DNA of 15,260 nucleotides from JBEKVE01 sp049514335. GTDB lineage: Bacteria; Actinomycetota; Acidimicrobiia; Acidimicrobiales; UBA8190. The notes under the pieces were generated by a model that was not told where the DNA came from, did not search any database, and was given only the letters and a program-made list of their open reading frames with translations. How positions within the stretch are numbered: position 1 is the first letter of the stretch; the number at the start of each line of letters is the position of its first letter. A program made the position numbers and the translations under genes. Positions 14,659 to 15,260 of the stretch are shown piece after piece. The stretch covers positions 1-15,260 of the forward strand of contig JBEKVE010000193.1 in assembly GCA_049514335.1 (NCBI GenBank), written 5' to 3'.

Positions 14659-14665
14659 CGCCCCG

Positions 14666-15260
14666 GTGCCCCGCATCCTGCGTCGCAACCCTCCCGGGGC
14701 CGAGGAACCCCCCGGTGCGGTGGCGCAGATGACCGACGGGCGTGCCGAGGAGCCGCCCGACAAGAAGCGTCGGGTCCGCCGGCCCAAGCCCAAGCGCCGC
14801 ACCGAGCTGGGCCTGCTCGTCTTCGGCGCCCTCATCGTGGTGGCTGCCTACGTCCTCGCCTCCATCGGCACCACGTCCAAGATCCCGCCCGACCTCGGGC
14901 CCTTCCTGGCCATCGTCCTGGGCCTGGCGCTCGTGGCCCACCTCGCCACGCGGTGGCTGGCACCGGACGCCCACCCCGTGCTCCTGCCCATCGTCACCCT
15001 GCTCAACGGGCTCGGCTACGTGATGATCGTCGACATCGACGACCACAAGCACTACCCGCCCCAGCTCCAGGCGGCGTGGACGGCGGTGGGGGTGGGCATG
15101 TACGTGCTCACGCTCGTGGTGGTGAAGCGCTCGCGCGATCTCGACCGCTACCGCTACCTGCTGCTCCTGCTGGCCGCCTTCCTCATGCTGGCCCCGCTCA
15201 TCCCCCACTTCGGGGAGTCGATCGCCGTGCGCAACGGGCCGAGCGTCCGCCTCTTCGTCC
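14666..15260 (+). CDS. RodA/FtsW/SpoVE family peptidoglycan glycosyltransferase, N-terminal part
   Basis: SEDS-family membrane enzyme that polymerises lipid II into glycan strands for elongation or division. Only the first 198 codons are in the window. After a hydrophilic, basic N-terminus (1-46, with KKRRVRRPKPKRR at 33-45) come hydrophobic helices at about 47-67, 77-98, 104-122, 135-153 and 163-181. HPVLLPIVTLLNGLGYVMI (103-121) is characteristic of actinobacterial RodA (Rv0017c type), as is the RYRYLLLLLA helix. VRNGPSVRLF (188-197) is the start of the conserved NGAxxW-like loop. The catalytic Asp region lies beyond the window. GTG 14666 is chosen because TAGGCT lies 7 nt upstream; an in-frame ATG at 14729 is an alternative. 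In related genomes rodA adjoins pbpA, which would lie to the right; this is expected, not seen. Confidence 0.85.
   Translation, partial: MPRILRRNPPGAEEPPGAVAQMTDGRAEEPPDKKRRVRRPKPKRRTELGLLVFGALIVVAAYVLASIGTTSKIPPDLGPFLAIVLGLALVAHLATRWLAPDAHPVLLPIVTLLNGLGYVMIVDIDDHKHYPPQLQAAWTAVGVGMYVLTLVVVKRSRDLDRYRYLLLLLAAFLMLAPLIPHFGESIAVRNGPSVRLFV

Noticed and set aside
1..15260. CRISPR array, transposon, prophage, toxin-antitoxin or defence island
   Set aside because: No regularly spaced repeats, transposase, integrase, terminal repeats or known defence domains were seen. Gene content is housekeeping and envelope related with uniform base composition.

Overview
The window is very G+C rich (about 70 % by eye). 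It reads as ordinary chromosomal, mostly housekeeping DNA of a high-GC actinobacterium. The best lineage markers are a mycothiol synthase (MshD), a MaoC dehydratase close to mycobacterial Rv0130/HtdZ, a GT2 polyprenol-phosphate mannose synthase, and the start of a mycobacterial-type RodA/FtsW. A deep-branching class such as Acidimicrobiia would fit, but there is no rRNA or marker gene here to fix the lineage. I see no CRISPR array, insertion sequence, integrase, tRNA or rRNA.

Layout. 1-476 (-): endonuclease III, 3' end outside the window. 555-1469 (+): mshD. 1522-2328 (-): VIT1/CCC1-type transporter, convergent with mshD. 2390-2761 (+): four-helix membrane protein of unknown function. 2808-3266 (+): MaoC/HtdZ-like hydratase. 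3324-4480 (-): acyl-CoA dehydrogenase broken by a frame-changing internal deletion. 4527-5372 (-): alpha/beta hydrolase, overlapping the end of the histidine kinase at 5350-7035 (-), whose response regulator is at 7087-7785 (-). 7874-8641 (-): polyprenol-phosphate mannose synthase. 8652-9763 (-): AI-2E-family membrane protein, also broken by a small frame-changing deletion. 9806-10966 and 11022-12287 (+): tandem paralogous UPF0104/LPG-synthase-type flippase-like proteins. 12321-14501 (-): polyphosphate kinase Ppk1. 14666-15260 (+): N-terminal part of RodA/FtsW.

How the genes fit together. Endonuclease III (base excision repair) and MshD (thiol redox buffer) are maintenance functions. MaoC and the broken dehydrogenase belong to fatty acyl-CoA metabolism. 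The response regulator, kinase and hydrolase form one minus-strand unit (7785 to 4527) with tight spacing, and the dehydrogenase may be its last member. The mannose synthase, the AI-2E protein, the flippase-like pair and RodA suggest an envelope-building neighbourhood. That grouping is inferred from families and position only.

The two clearest observations beyond gene content are these. (1) Seven of the starts have a TANNNT hexamer ending 6-9 nt before the start codon, the arrangement of leaderless actinobacterial transcripts. One of these hexamers contains the stop codon of the gene upstream. (2) Two otherwise well-conserved genes each lack a stretch estimated at roughly 15-25 codons plus a frame change, with the same length remainder. 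This points either to real small deletions or to a shared assembly artefact. I did not find a convincing new biological system.
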